A DNA stretch of 64,000 nt. It comes from Hydrocarboniphaga effusa AP103. GTDB lineage: Bacteria > Pseudomonadota > Gammaproteobacteria > Nevskiales > Nevskiaceae. Below the pieces are notes generated by a model. That model saw nothing but the letters and a program-made list of their open reading frames with translations. It was not told where the DNA came from and did not search any database. Every line of letters starts with the position of its first letter. Positions within the stretch are counted from its first letter, which is position 1. The stretch covers positions 186,001 through 250,000 of the forward strand of contig NZ_AKGD01000001.1 in the NCBI RefSeq assembly GCF_000271305.1, read 5' to 3'. A program made the translations under genes and the position numbers. Positions 44,471-55,300 of the stretch are shown here, one piece after another.

Positions 44471-47400
44471 TCAGCTGATGCGCTGCACCGCGCCATCGTT
44501 CATCTCACGCGGCTGCGCCACGGCCTTCACCGTCGCCGCGCTGGCCTTTCGACACAGCGCGATCAGGGCATCGCCGCCGAAGTAGAGCTCGACGTCGTAA
44601 TCGATTCCGCCCCTGCGTACGCTCACGAGTGGCTGATTGGATGCCCGGCGCTCGAGATTCGCGCTGGCGATCACCCACTCCTGGGGTTTTCCTTCAAGAC
44701 CCGTGCCGGATGCCTTGGCGGCGGCTTCCTTCGAACACCAAAGCGCCGTCGCGGCGCGGCGCTGATCGCTCTTGGGCCAGCCGTGGATGAAGGCCTGCGC
44801 CTCCGCGAGCGTGAATGCGCCGGCGATCAAGTCGTCCACGTTGACGCGCTCGATCGCCTGATGCGGCAAAAAATCGATGCCGAGCATCGCACTGTTGCCG
44901 CAGACCGCCACCGCCGAGCGGCGGCTATGGCTGATCGAAACCGCCGGCAGCGCCATGCCTTCGGGCCAGCCGGGCACCGAAACGACGCAAGGCGCACCGC
45001 TGTCGCGATAGCCGATCTCGATATCCGCGCCCGCGATATCGAGCTGCCATTCGCGTGCGGCCCATTCGCGCACGGCCTCTTTGGCACAGACGCGGCCGAG
45101 CAGCCATTCCTCGCGGCGCGGGCCGCTGCGCGGCAGCACGCGATAGAACTCGTGACGCTCGCGCTCGGTCAGCGTCAGATGCGCGAGCAGGCGCATCCAC
45201 ACCGCCCCGCCCTGTTCGAGATAGCCCTCGTCGAAGGCATCGATGCGCCGTGCGACGAGCCCCGACGACGCGAGTTCGCGCTGCAGCGTCGGCAGCGACA
45301 GCGAGTGCCGCAAGGGTGCCAGGCGCAGCTGGAACAGGTTCTGCGGCACCGCGTACTTGCGATCCTCCCAGCCGGTAGCGCGTGAGAGCAGCGCGCCATG
45401 GGCATCGAGCAGATCGAACTGGCAATCGAGCTTGAGCCCTTCGAGACGGAACTCGCCGCGGCCGAGCATCGCGCGCGACGCGGGCTGCGGATCGGCGTAC
45501 TGCTCGTAGCGCCCGATCTGGAACGGGAAGCAGTTGTACTCCCAGCTCAGTTTCTCGGTGAGCCAGAATCCGGCGAGCTGGCCGGCCGCATCGAGCAGCG
45601 CCGGGTCGGTGCGCAAGCGCGGCGTTTGCGTGAAGCCGAAATAATCGTGCGTCGGAATCGTCGCCATGTCGGCTTCGATGCCCTGCTCGTTCCAGCCGCG
45701 CAGCCGCTTGACGCCCTGCAGGCGCGGACCGTGGAACATGCCATGACGGTAGAGCTCGCCGGCCGGATTGTTGCGCGCCGCGTTGAGCGGCTGCGCGAGC
45801 GCCGGCATCGGCGTCGGTGCAAGCAAATAGCGATCCGCGAGCAAGACATGGCCTTCGAACACGAGCAAGGGCTTGGCCTCGTTCGTATCGAGCTGGAACA
45901 GCTTCACCGCGACGCGCGGTGTCGCATCGGGCGAAGGCTGGCGCTCGGCAACGATGCGCAGTGACAGCTTTCCGAGCTCGTCGAGCGCCAGCCAGCGATG
46001 GCCGCGCGCGTTCTCGACCACGGTGACCTTGAGCGCATCGCCGCAGAGCCGGCAGGCGGCCTCGGCGATGATCTCGACGCTGAAGGTGAACGGCACCACG
46101 ATCAGCGGAAGCAGCTTGGCGTTGCGCCCGGACGGCGCCTCGCCCATCGCGTGGTCGAGCAGGAACGGATCGGTTTCGACGCTGTAGACGCGTTCGCTGA
46201 GCAGATGCGCGGCGTCGAGTTCGACGATGCGGCCGAGCAGCGGATACTGCGGATCGAGATCATCGCCCCTCGTCGCGAGGGGCGCGGCCGAGGCGACGGC
46301 GGCCGCTGCACCGCTACCGATGCCGGCGCTGATGCCGAGCACGCGCGCCTGCGACTGCATGAAATCCTGCATCAGCGCGAAGTGCGATTGGAGCGCGGCC
46401 ATGCGCGGATCGATCGGTGTCGCGGGCGTGGCGATCGCCGCCTGTGGCAGCGTCGCGTCGACCGGCCTGGGCCCGGCCACGACCGCAGGCTTCGGCGCTT
46501 CGCTCGCCGGCACCGGCAGCGGACGCTTGGCCGGAGCCCAGTCCTGCGGCATGCGCAGCGTCGGCATCTGCAGCTTGAGCGTGATCGTGCGGCGCGTGGA
46601 TTTGACGGGCTCGGCGAGCAGATCGATCTCGCCATCGATGCGCCGGTGCGCATACAGCGCGGCCGGATCGAAGCTCACGCCGCAGGCGAACAGCTGCGCG
46701 AGCATCGCATGCAGCTGCGCCATGTCGGCCTTGCGGCGGCTGTTGCTCGATACCGCGATCACGTCGTCGACGCCGCGCAAGGTGTCGGAAACGAAAGAAG
46801 TCAGGTTGCCGCTCGGGCCCACTTCGACGAACACGCGATAGCCGTCGTCGTAGAGCTTGCGCAGCGTGTCGGTGAAGCGAACCGGGTTTTCCCATTGCTG
46901 GGCCGCAAGCTCGCGAATCGCATCGGGCTCGGTCGGAAACGGCGCCACCGAACGCGCCGAATACAGCGTCGTGCGTCCGCGACCGAAATCGGCCTCGCGG
47001 AAATACTCGCGGTACGCGTCGGCGAGCGGCTTGAACAGCGGCGTGTGATACGCGCGGCCGAACGGCAGCTCCTGGCAGATCGCGCCTTCTTCCGCGAGCT
47101 TCTTGGCCAGCGCCTGCGCTTCATCCGGCGGACCGAACATCACCAGCTGGTTCGGACAGTTGTCCATCGCCACCTGCATCGAACCCGGATCGGCGAGCAG
47201 CGCTTCGCGCATTTCGCCACGCAGGGCGCCGATCGTCAGCAGCGTGCCTTCGGCGATGCGTCCTTCGGCTTCGAGCTTGCGGAAGATCAGGTTCAGGTCG
47301 CGCACCGATTCGGCGATCTCTTCGCGCGTCTTGAAGCGGCGCACGCCGCAGGCGGTCACGGCGGTGTTCTCGCCGGTGCTGTGGCCGAGCATCGCATCGG

Positions 47401-49399
47401 GCGCGAGCTTCAGGTCATCGAGCAGGCTTTGAATCGCCATGCTCGCGGCGAACACACTCTCGGCCGCCACATCCATTTCGAACAGCCGTGCTTCGAGCGC
47501 CTTGCGCTGCGCCTCGTCGTAGCCGGTCGGAGCCGCAAAGACCGCCGAGGCGCGTGATTCGCGGCCGGTTTCGAGCGCGGTGCGCTCGATGAAATCGAAC
47601 CAGTCGCGCACCTGCGGAAACTGCAGGCACAGATCGGCGAGCATGTTGGGGTACTGCGCACCTTCGCCCGGATAGACGAAGCACAGTTTTCCGGGCGCGG
47701 CGCCCGTTCCGTAGTGCAGGCCCGAGCGCGTCTTGAACGGCTTGGCATCCGCACGCTGCAGCTTGTCGATCGCCTGCGCGAGCTTCTTGCCGAGATCGGC
47801 GATGTCGTCTGCGACGATCGCGAGACGATGCGCGCCCGCGGTCTGCGCGACACTGGCCTTGGCGAGCACCGCGAGGTCGGCGCCGGCTTCGACGTGCCTG
47901 AGCATCGCGGCTGCCTTGCTCGCGAGTTCGGCGGGCGAATTCGCAGCGAGCAATACGAGTTCGGTCGGTGCAGGACGGTGCAGAACCTGCACCTGCGTCT
48001 TCGACGGTCCGCGATATTCCTCGAGAATCACGTGCGCGTTGATGCCGCCGAAGCCGAAGGCATTCACGCCGGCCCGACGCGCATGCGACTTGCCGTGCAC
48101 CCACGGGCGCGTTTCGGTATTCAGATACAGCGGCGACTGGTCGAGCCGCAATTCCGGATCGGGCTCGTCGCAGAGCGTCGGCGGCAGCACCTTGTGATGC
48201 AGCGCGAGCGCGGTCTTGATCAGCGAAGCCGAGCCCGATGCCGGCAGGCAATGGCCGATCATCGACTTGACCGTTCCGATCGCGATCTGCGGGCCGATGC
48301 CGCGGCCGCCGTAGATCGCCTTGAGCGTGTCGATCTCGGTGCGATCGCCGACATCGGTGCCGGTGCCATGCGCTTCGATGAGATCGATCGTATGCGGATC
48401 GATGCCGCTCGATTCGTAGGCGCGGCGCATCGCGAGCACTTCGCCTTCTGGCCGCGGCGTCAGCAGGCCCTTGGCGCGACCGTCCGACGCCACGCCGATG
48501 CCCTTGATGACGCTGTAGACGCGATCGCCGTCGCGCTCGGCATCGGCAAGGCGCTTGAGCACGAGCATGCCGACGCCTTCACCGAGCAAGGTGCCCGAAT
48601 GGCCTTTCTGGAACGGACGCAGCTGGCCGTTCGACAGCGCCTTGATCTGCGTGAACTGCACATAGAGCTGCGGCGGCGTCTGCGCCTGCACGCCGCCCGT
48701 GATCATCAGATCGCAGCGCCCGGTGACGAGTTCGCGCACCGCCTGGTCGAGCGCCATCATCGTCGAAGCACAGGCCGCGTCGACGATGTAGTTGGGACCC
48801 ATCAGATCGAGACGATTGCAGATCAGACCGGTGATGACGTTCGGCGTGAGCTGGCCGACGAGTTCGCCGCTGTAAGGCGGCAGCTGCTGCTTGAGCCTGG
48901 CATGCAGATCGCGCATTTCGGCTTCGGAAAAATCAGGCCGCAGGCCGCGCACCGCATCCATCAGCTCGTCGACGAACAGCGCATGCGCGAGCACATTGGC
49001 CTGGCCGCGATTGGTGTAGGTGCCGCGGCCGAGGATCACGCCGGCGCGCTGGCGATCGAAATCCTTCTTGCGATAGCCCGCGTCGGCGAGCGCATCGCCC
49101 GCATGCTTCAAGGCGAGCAGATGATCGGGGTCGCCGCCGTCGGCCTGGCTCGGCATCACGCCATATTCGGTCGGATCGATCACCGCGAGATCGCGCAAAA
49201 AGCCGCCACGGTTCGTGTAGATGCGATCGTTGCGCTGCTGCCAGTGATCGCGGTCGAGAAAGTGACGCGTCCACTCCTCATCCGCGGGCGCCACCGCATC
49301 GACCTTGTCGAGAATGTTCTGCCAATAGCGCTGCGCGTTGGCCGCGCCCGCGTAGCAGCCCGACAGGCCGATGATCGCGATGTCGACCGGAGCGGCCAT
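44471..49399 (-). CDS. type I polyketide/secondary-lipid synthase: KS-AT-DH-PPTase
   Basis: 1642 residues. Ketosynthase about 5-470 with the catalytic triad visible: DAACAST (about 208), EAHGTGTDVGD and IGHCLPASG. Acyltransferase about 570-860 with YPGEGAQYPNML and active Ser in GHSTGENTAV (about 674). A Pro/Ala linker (about 950-1040) is followed by a hot-dog dehydratase region about 1050-1380, starting with the His in FLLDHAMG and with Asp in LLDAAGQLAGFW. The C-terminal phosphopantetheinyl transferase (about 1420-1640) has GIDFLP and WCSKEAAAKASG. It starts at the TGATG junction where the preceding megasynthase stops (1-bp overlap), so translation is coupled. The frame is open further upstream inside that gene, but the ATG at 49399 precedes the conserved KS start VDIAIIGLSGCY. 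The fused PPTase can load the ACPs of the operon. No ACP, KR or ER domain is seen. Confidence 0.88.
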   Translation of the reverse strand: MAAPVDIAIIGLSGCYAGAANAQRYWQNILDKVDAVAPADEEWTRHFLDRDHWQQRNDRIYTNRGGFLRDLAVIDPTEYGVMPSQADGGDPDHLLALKHAGDALADAGYRKKDFDRQRAGVILGRGTYTNRGQANVLAHALFVDELMDAVRGLRPDFSEAEMRDLHARLKQQLPPYSGELVGQLTPNVITGLICNRLDLMGPNYIVDAACASTMMALDQAVRELVTGRCDLMITGGVQAQTPPQLYVQFTQIKALSNGQLRPFQKGHSGTLLGEGVGMLVLKRLADAERDGDRVYSVIKGIGVASDGRAKGLLTPRPEGEVLAMRRAYESSGIDPHTIDLIEAHGTGTDVGDRTEIDTLKAIYGGRGIGPQIAIGTVKSMIGHCLPASGSASLIKTALALHHKVLPPTLCDEPDPELRLDQSPLYLNTETRPWVHGKSHARRAGVNAFGFGGINAHVILEEYRGPSKTQVQVLHRPAPTELVLLAANSPAELASKAAAMLRHVEAGADLAVLAKASVAQTAGAHRLAIVADDIADLGKKLAQAIDKLQRADAKPFKTRSGLHYGTGAAPGKLCFVYPGEGAQYPNMLADLCLQFPQVRDWFDFIERTALETGRESRASAVFAAPTGYDEAQRKALEARLFEMDVAAESVFAASMAIQSLLDDLKLAPDAMLGHSTGENTAVTACGVRRFKTREEIAESVRDLNLIFRKLEAEGRIAEGTLLTIGALRGEMREALLADPGSMQVAMDNCPNQLVMFGPPDEAQALAKKLAEEGAICQELPFGRAYHTPLFKPLADAYREYFREADFGRGRTTLYSARSVAPFPTEPDAIRELAAQQWENPVRFTDTLRKLYDDGYRVFVEVGPSGNLTSFVSDTLRGVDDVIAVSSNSRRKADMAQLHAMLAQLFACGVSFDPAALYAHRRIDGEIDLLAEPVKSTRRTITLKLQMPTLRMPQDWAPAKRPLPVPASEAPKPAVVAGPRPVDATLPQAAIATPATPIDPRMAALQSHFALMQDFMQSQARVLGISAGIGSGAAAAVASAAPLATRGDDLDPQYPLLGRIVELDAAHLLSERVYSVETDPFLLDHAMGEAPSGRNAKLLPLIVVPFTFSVEIIAEAACRLCGDALKVTVVENARGHRWLALDELGKLSLRIVAERQPSPDATPRVAVKLFQLDTNEAKPLLVFEGHVLLADRYLLAPTPMPALAQPLNAARNNPAGELYRHGMFHGPRLQGVKRLRGWNEQGIEADMATIPTHDYFGFTQTPRLRTDPALLDAAGQLAGFWLTEKLSWEYNCFPFQIGRYEQYADPQPASRAMLGRGEFRLEGLKLDCQFDLLDAHGALLSRATGWEDRKYAVPQNLFQLRLAPLRHSLSLPTLQRELASSGLVARRIDAFDEGYLEQGGAVWMRLLAHLTLTERERHEFYRVLPRSGPRREEWLLGRVCAKEAVREWAAREWQLDIAGADIEIGYRDSGAPCVVSVPGWPEGMALPAVSISHSRRSAVAVCGNSAMLGIDFLPHQAIERVNVDDLIAGAFTLAEAQAFIHGWPKSDQRRAATALWCSKEAAAKASGTGLEGKPQEWVIASANLERRASNQPLVSVRRGGIDYDVELYFGGDALIALCRKASAATVKAVAQPREMNDGAVQRIS

Positions 49400-52300
49400 C
49401 AAAGACGCTCGCTGCCGATGCGATTGAGCGCGGCGCTCAAGGTGCTTTCGGCATCGAGCATCGCCAGTCGCACTCGCCCTTCTTCGTCGATGAACACCGC
49501 ATCGTAGCGCACCGCCTGATCGTGATCGGCCGGCTTGATGCGGAAGCGCAGCGACAGCGAGCCCTTGGGCTTCGGCAGGCCCGGCACGCGCAGCACACGT
49601 CCGAAGCGGCTCGGCAGCGCCGATTGCTGCCTGTGCGTGCGTCCCCAGATCCAGGCGAGCTGCGCGGCCACGTCGATGAGGCCCGGGTCGAACAGCCACT
49701 CGCCCTCGGCATCGATCCACTCGCCAAGCGAACTCGGCGACACCATCGCATCGACGCCGGCCGGCGCCACCGCCGTGATCCCGGTCAACAGGCGGAAACG
49801 ACCGGTATGGAACAGCATGCGCTCGTAGGTCTGATGCGGGTCCATGCGCAGGCCTGCTATCGGCTGCGGCACATCGACGACGGGCGCCTCGAGATGTTCG
49901 ACGAGCCGTACGGAGGCGCGATACAGCGGCGCCTTGCGCGTTGGATCGGCGATATCGACCGTCACGGTCTGCTCGCCGGGGCCCGAATGGCTCGTGGCCT
50001 TGGCGCGGATTTCGATCTCGCGCGTCGCGCCGGGTTCGAGCACCACGCCGGCCAGCGTGCGCAGCTCCTGTACTTCGGCGACCTGCCAGCCCGGCCAGCC
50101 CTGGCCGACGACCTGCGCGACCCATTCGGTCGCAGCCGCTGCAGGCAGAACGGGCTTGCCGTCGATCATGTGATCGCCGAGATAGGGATCGCTGTCGAGC
50201 CCGAAGCGATGCGTGAGCACGAGCGCGCCGCCCGCGCCCATGCGCAAAGGGCCACGCACGAGCGGATACTGCGAAGCCGCCGCCTTGCTCGACACGCTCG
50301 CCACTTCGGCTTGCTGCCAAGGCCCTTTGCCGATCACGAGTTCGACTTCGTGCTTGGGTCCGCAGGCGAGCTCGCGCAGGAAGTAGCGGCGTCCGCCGTC
50401 GACCGGAATCGGCTCGATGCCGCGCTCGCGGAACTGGCGCTTCACGCCTTCGCTCGCCATGCCGGCGTCCCACGGTCCCCAGTTCGCCGCGATCACGCGC
50501 GTTTCGGGCCAGCGACGCGACAGCGTCCAGGCCAGGCGATTGCAGGCCTCGTTGGCGGCGGCGTAGTCGATCTGCCCGCGATTGCCGTAGCGACCCGCGA
50601 CCGAGGTGAAGAACACCAGCAGCTTGAGCGTTTCGGGCCTGAGCTTCTGCGTGAGGATGAAGCTCGAATCGAGCTTGGTGTTGAGCACGCGCGCGAACGA
50701 ATCGTCGGACTTGTCGGCGATGCGCTTGTCCTCGATCACGCCCGCGCCATGCAGCACCGCGTCGATGCGGCCATAGTTCGCGTAAATGCCATCGATCACG
50801 CCGCCGAACGCCGCCTCGTTGCGCACGTCGCAGGCGAAGTAGCCGACGGTCGCCCCCTTGGCACGCAGGCGTTGCAGGTTCGCGCGCACTTCGCGCTCGG
50901 TCAGGATCTTCTGTACCGCGCGATCGATCTCGACGGGCTTGGGCATTTCACCGCGCTCGCGCATCTGCTCGATCAGCACGCGCTTGAGCGAGGCCGGGTC
51001 GGTCGCGCTCGCGATGGCGCCCCCAAAAATTGATGATTCAGGTGCCGGCTCCGGCGTGCGGCCGAGCAGCACGAGCGTGATGCCCGGAACCACCATTTCT
51101 TCGAGCAGCTCGGCGGTGATACCGCGCGCACCGCCGGTCGCCAGCACGACCCAATCCGCAGCGGGTTGCAGATGCGGTGCGAACGGCGTGTCGGCCAGCG
51201 CTTCTTCGACGGTCGCCACGCTGTAGCGCGCATCGCCGGTGTGGCCGGCTTCGACGCTGCGATCGTCGGCGAGCAGCTCGTCGGCGAGATGCGAGGCGAT
51301 GGTGTCGTCGGTCTGGCCGTTGAAGTCGACCGCGCGCAAAGTCGCTTGCGGATACTCGTCGCGCACGCAATTGAGCATGCCGTTGAGGCCGCCCGCGAGC
51401 GGCGTGCCGGGGCCGACCGCATCGCGGCCGAAGGTTCCGCCGAGACGGCTCGCGGCGATCACGCGAATGTTCGCGAGCCCCTCGCCGATCGGCTGCAGCA
51501 GGCGGAACAGCGAAATCACGCTGCGCTCGCCGAGCTGCTGCCATTCGACGAGCGTCTGCGGCTGGTCTTCGGACAAGCCGTGCAGATGAATCACGCCAGC
51601 GATGACGCCGTGTTCCGCGCGAATGCGGGCGACCGAGGACGCCAGCGTCGCCGCATCGATCGCATCGAGGCGGATCGGCTTGAGCCCGGCGCTCTCGAGC
51701 CGCCTGATCAGTGGCAGCACGATGGCATCGCGTCCGCCTGCGACGATGACCGGACCGCTCAGCTTTACGCGGGCGCCGGTCAGCGGAGCCGGACGCGGGC
51801 GGATCACGTATCGGGGCACGTCGGCGGCTTGCGCGACGACGGGTTCGCTCGCAGCCGTCGGGATCGGTGCACTCGGGATGCTCGGCGCAGCGGACCCGGA
51901 GCCCAGGGCAGCGATGCGTTCGAGAATGATCGCGAGCGACTTGGCCCGCGTGAAACTCTCCATCGCGGCCTGCATCGCAGCGCCGATCTCGGTCGGCAGC
52001 TGCTTCTGCAGCGCGCCGACGATCTCGACGCGCTTGATCGAATCGATGCCGAGATCAGCTTCGAGATCCGCGTCGAGCGCAAGCATTTCCGCCGGGTAGC
52101 CGGTGCGATCGGCGACGATGCCCAGCAGCAGTTCGCGCGCATCGAAGCTCGTCGCAACGCTCGCCTGCACGATGACCGGCGCCGCGGCGACGGCCGCCGA
52201 TGCGGGCGACGAAGCACCGAGCGCGGACAGGCGTTCGAGGATCGTCGCGAGCGACTTGGCGCGCGTGAAGCTTTCCATCGCGGCCTGCATCGCAGCGCCG

Positions 52301-55300
52301 ATCTCGGTCGGCAGCTGCTTCTGCAGCGCGCCGACGATTTCGACGCGCTTGATCGAATCGATGCCGAGATCGGCTTCGAGGTCCGCATCGAGCGCAAGCA
52401 TTTCGGACGGGTAGCCGGTGCGATCGGCGACGATCGTCAGCAGCAGGTCGCGCGCATCGAACGAGACGGCGGCCGCAACTGCGAGCGGCGCGGGAGCCGT
52501 CACGGAGACCGTGATCGAGACCGGCACCGCGGAGGACAGCAGCGGCTGCACGGCATCGACGATGCTGCGCAGGTTCTTCGCCCGCGTGAGCTTCTCCATC
52601 TGCGACTGCAAGGCTTCGGAAACCGAAGCCGGCAGCGATTTCTGGAACGCGCCGACGATCTCGACGCGCTTGATCGAATCGATGCCGAGGTCGGCCTCGA
52701 GATCGGCATCGAGCGACAGCATGTCTTCCGGATAGCCCGTGCGATCGGCGACGAGCTTGAGCAGCGAGGCCTGTACGTCGATCGAAACAGGCGGAGCCGC
52801 CGGGGAAGGCATCGTCGACGCAACCGACTGCGTCACCGCGATCGACGTCGCTGCGGCCGGCAGCAAGGTCGAGGCGATGCCTGCGAGCGGCTCGACGATC
52901 GCACGCAAGGTCTTGGCGCGCGTATAGCGCTCCATTTGCGATTGCATCGCCTCGCCGAGTGCGGCCGGCAGCGCCTTCTGCAAGCTGCCGGCGATCTCGA
53001 CACGCTTGATCGAATCGATGCCGAGCTCGGCTTCGAGATCGGCATCGAGCGACAGCATGTCTTCCGGATACCCCGTGCGATCGGCGACCAGACGCAGCAG
53101 CATCGCGGAAAGCGCTGCGGTGTCGAGCGTCGGCGCTGCGGATGCTGCCGGTGTCGGCACGGCTGCAACCATCACGGCAGGAGCAACCACGACGACCGGT
53201 GCCGGAATTTGAACCGGCGCAGCAACGGGAACCTGCACAGGCGCCACCACATGCACAGGCATCTGCACCGGAGCCGCCATCGGCATCGCCGCAGGCGCGG
53301 CAGAACCACCGAGGAATTGCGCCATCACGCGTTCCTGCAAGCTCAGGAACTGGCGCATGGTTTCGTGATACGCCGCGAGCGCATCGCCGCTTTGCGCCGA
53401 CGCCGCAACCGGCATCGCCGGAGCGTGAACCGGCGCCGAAACGGGAGCCGCTGCCTGCACGACGACAGGCTCTGGCTTCGGCAGCGAATCGGCGATCTTC
53501 TGCACGATCGCCTGCTTGGCCTCGGCGGCCTTTTCGAGCGTCATCGGCGGCTCGACGCCGGTACGCTTGATCGGGTCGGCATGCGGGCGCGCATAGCCGC
53601 CCGACAGATACCAGGCGGTGGGCTTGACCGTCGCGGGCTTGGCGAGCTCGGCGACGCGAGCGAGCGGCAGGGCTTCGATCGGGCGTCCCGCGAACAAGCG
53701 CGAAAGTTCGAAATCGACACCGGCCGCGAGCAAGTCGGCAAGGCCCGACAGCAGGCCGCGCAAACCACCGCCCTGCCCGTCGAGCGACACGCAGCGCGCA
53801 TCGCGACCGGCGAGCGTCGCGCCGATCATGTTGCTCAGAATGCTCTTGGGACCGAGTTCGAGAAACACGCGCACGCCATCGGCGTACATCGCCTCGATCT
53901 CGCGCACGAACTCGACGCTGGATAGCAGATGCGCATCGAGCTGGGCGCGCATCGCGGCGATCGATTCCGGATAGCGCGCACCGCTACCGTTCGAGTACAC
54001 CGCGATCGTCGGCGCGTTGAAGCTGGCGTCGGCGATCGCCGCCGACAGCGGCGCTTTCGCGGGCTCCATGAGTTCGGTATGGAAAGCGCCCGAAACCGGC
54101 AGCCGGGTCACCCGCAAGCCGGCAGCCGACAAGGCCGCGACGGCCGCATCGATCTGCGCCGCCGGGCCCGAAATGACGGTCTGCTCGGGCGCGTTGTGAT
54201 TGGCGACTTTCACACCCGCGAATGCCGCGATCGCATCGGCGACCTTGTCGCGCGCAGCGGAGACCGCCGCCATGCCGCCCGGCGTTCCGCTGCTTGCCGC
54301 TGCGGCCATCACGCTGCCGCGCGTGGCCGAGAGCTTGAGGAAATCGGCTTCGTCGATCACACCGGCCGCATGCAGCGCCGCGAATTCGCCATAGCTGTGA
54401 CCGGCCGTCGCAACCGCCTGCAAGCCGAGCCGGCGCGCGAGATTGAGATAGCCGAGCGAGAGCGTGCCGATCGCCGGCTGGGCGTAACGGGTATCGGTCA
54501 GTTGCTGTTGCTGCGCGACCTCGATGGCCGCATTGAACGCGGACTCCGGCCAGACGCGGCGCGACAAGCGCTCGGGCAACAGCGTCGCGAGCGTGCGATC
54601 GGCGCGTTCGAGCGCGGAGCGCAGTTCTTCGACGAACAGCGCGGACTCCAGGCCCATGTTGACGTACTGCGCGCCCTGCCCCGGAAACACGAAGGCGAGC
54701 GTCGGCGCCGTGAGCGGACGCTCGAGCGCGAGCTTGATGTGCGGCGGCAGCGGCTTGGCATCGCCCGCGAGTCTGGCGAGCGCGAGTTCGAGATCGGCGA
54801 TCAGCGTGGCGCGATTGCGCGTCGCGAACGCGAGCAGCGCACGCGAGCCCCGCTTGCGGTCGGCTTCACGAGCAAGGCTCGCGGCGAGCAGCGCAAGCTT
54901 GAGTCGCGGGCCGGCTTTCGCGAGTTCGAGTACGCGTTCGACATCGGCCTTGAGACTCGCCGCATCGGCCGCGCGAAACACGATGAGTTCCTGCGTCCAG
55001 CTGCGAGCGCCCGGCACTTCGGCGTGCGCCATGCCGTCGCGATACTCCTCGAGCACCGCATGGAAATTGGTGCCGCCGAAACCGAACGCGGAGACACCGC
55101 CGCGACGCGGCGTTCCATCGACGTTCGCGAGCCAGGGCTTGGGCTCCTTGAGCAGGAAGGCCGGCGAGGATTGCTCGGCGATCGCATCCAGAGGATCGTC
55201 GACATTGGCGTGCGCCGGCAGCACGCGGTGATGCAGCGAGAGCGCGAGTTTCACCAGGCCCGCGATACCCGCGCTGGCCTTGGTGTGGCCAAGGATGGTT

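Noticed and set aside
44400..50473. Extension of the KS-AT-DH-PPTase frame upstream to 50473
   Set aside because: The extra 358 codons overlap the 3' end of the megasynthase in another frame and read as Arg/Ala-rich shadow; the conserved KS start lies right after the ATG at 49399.
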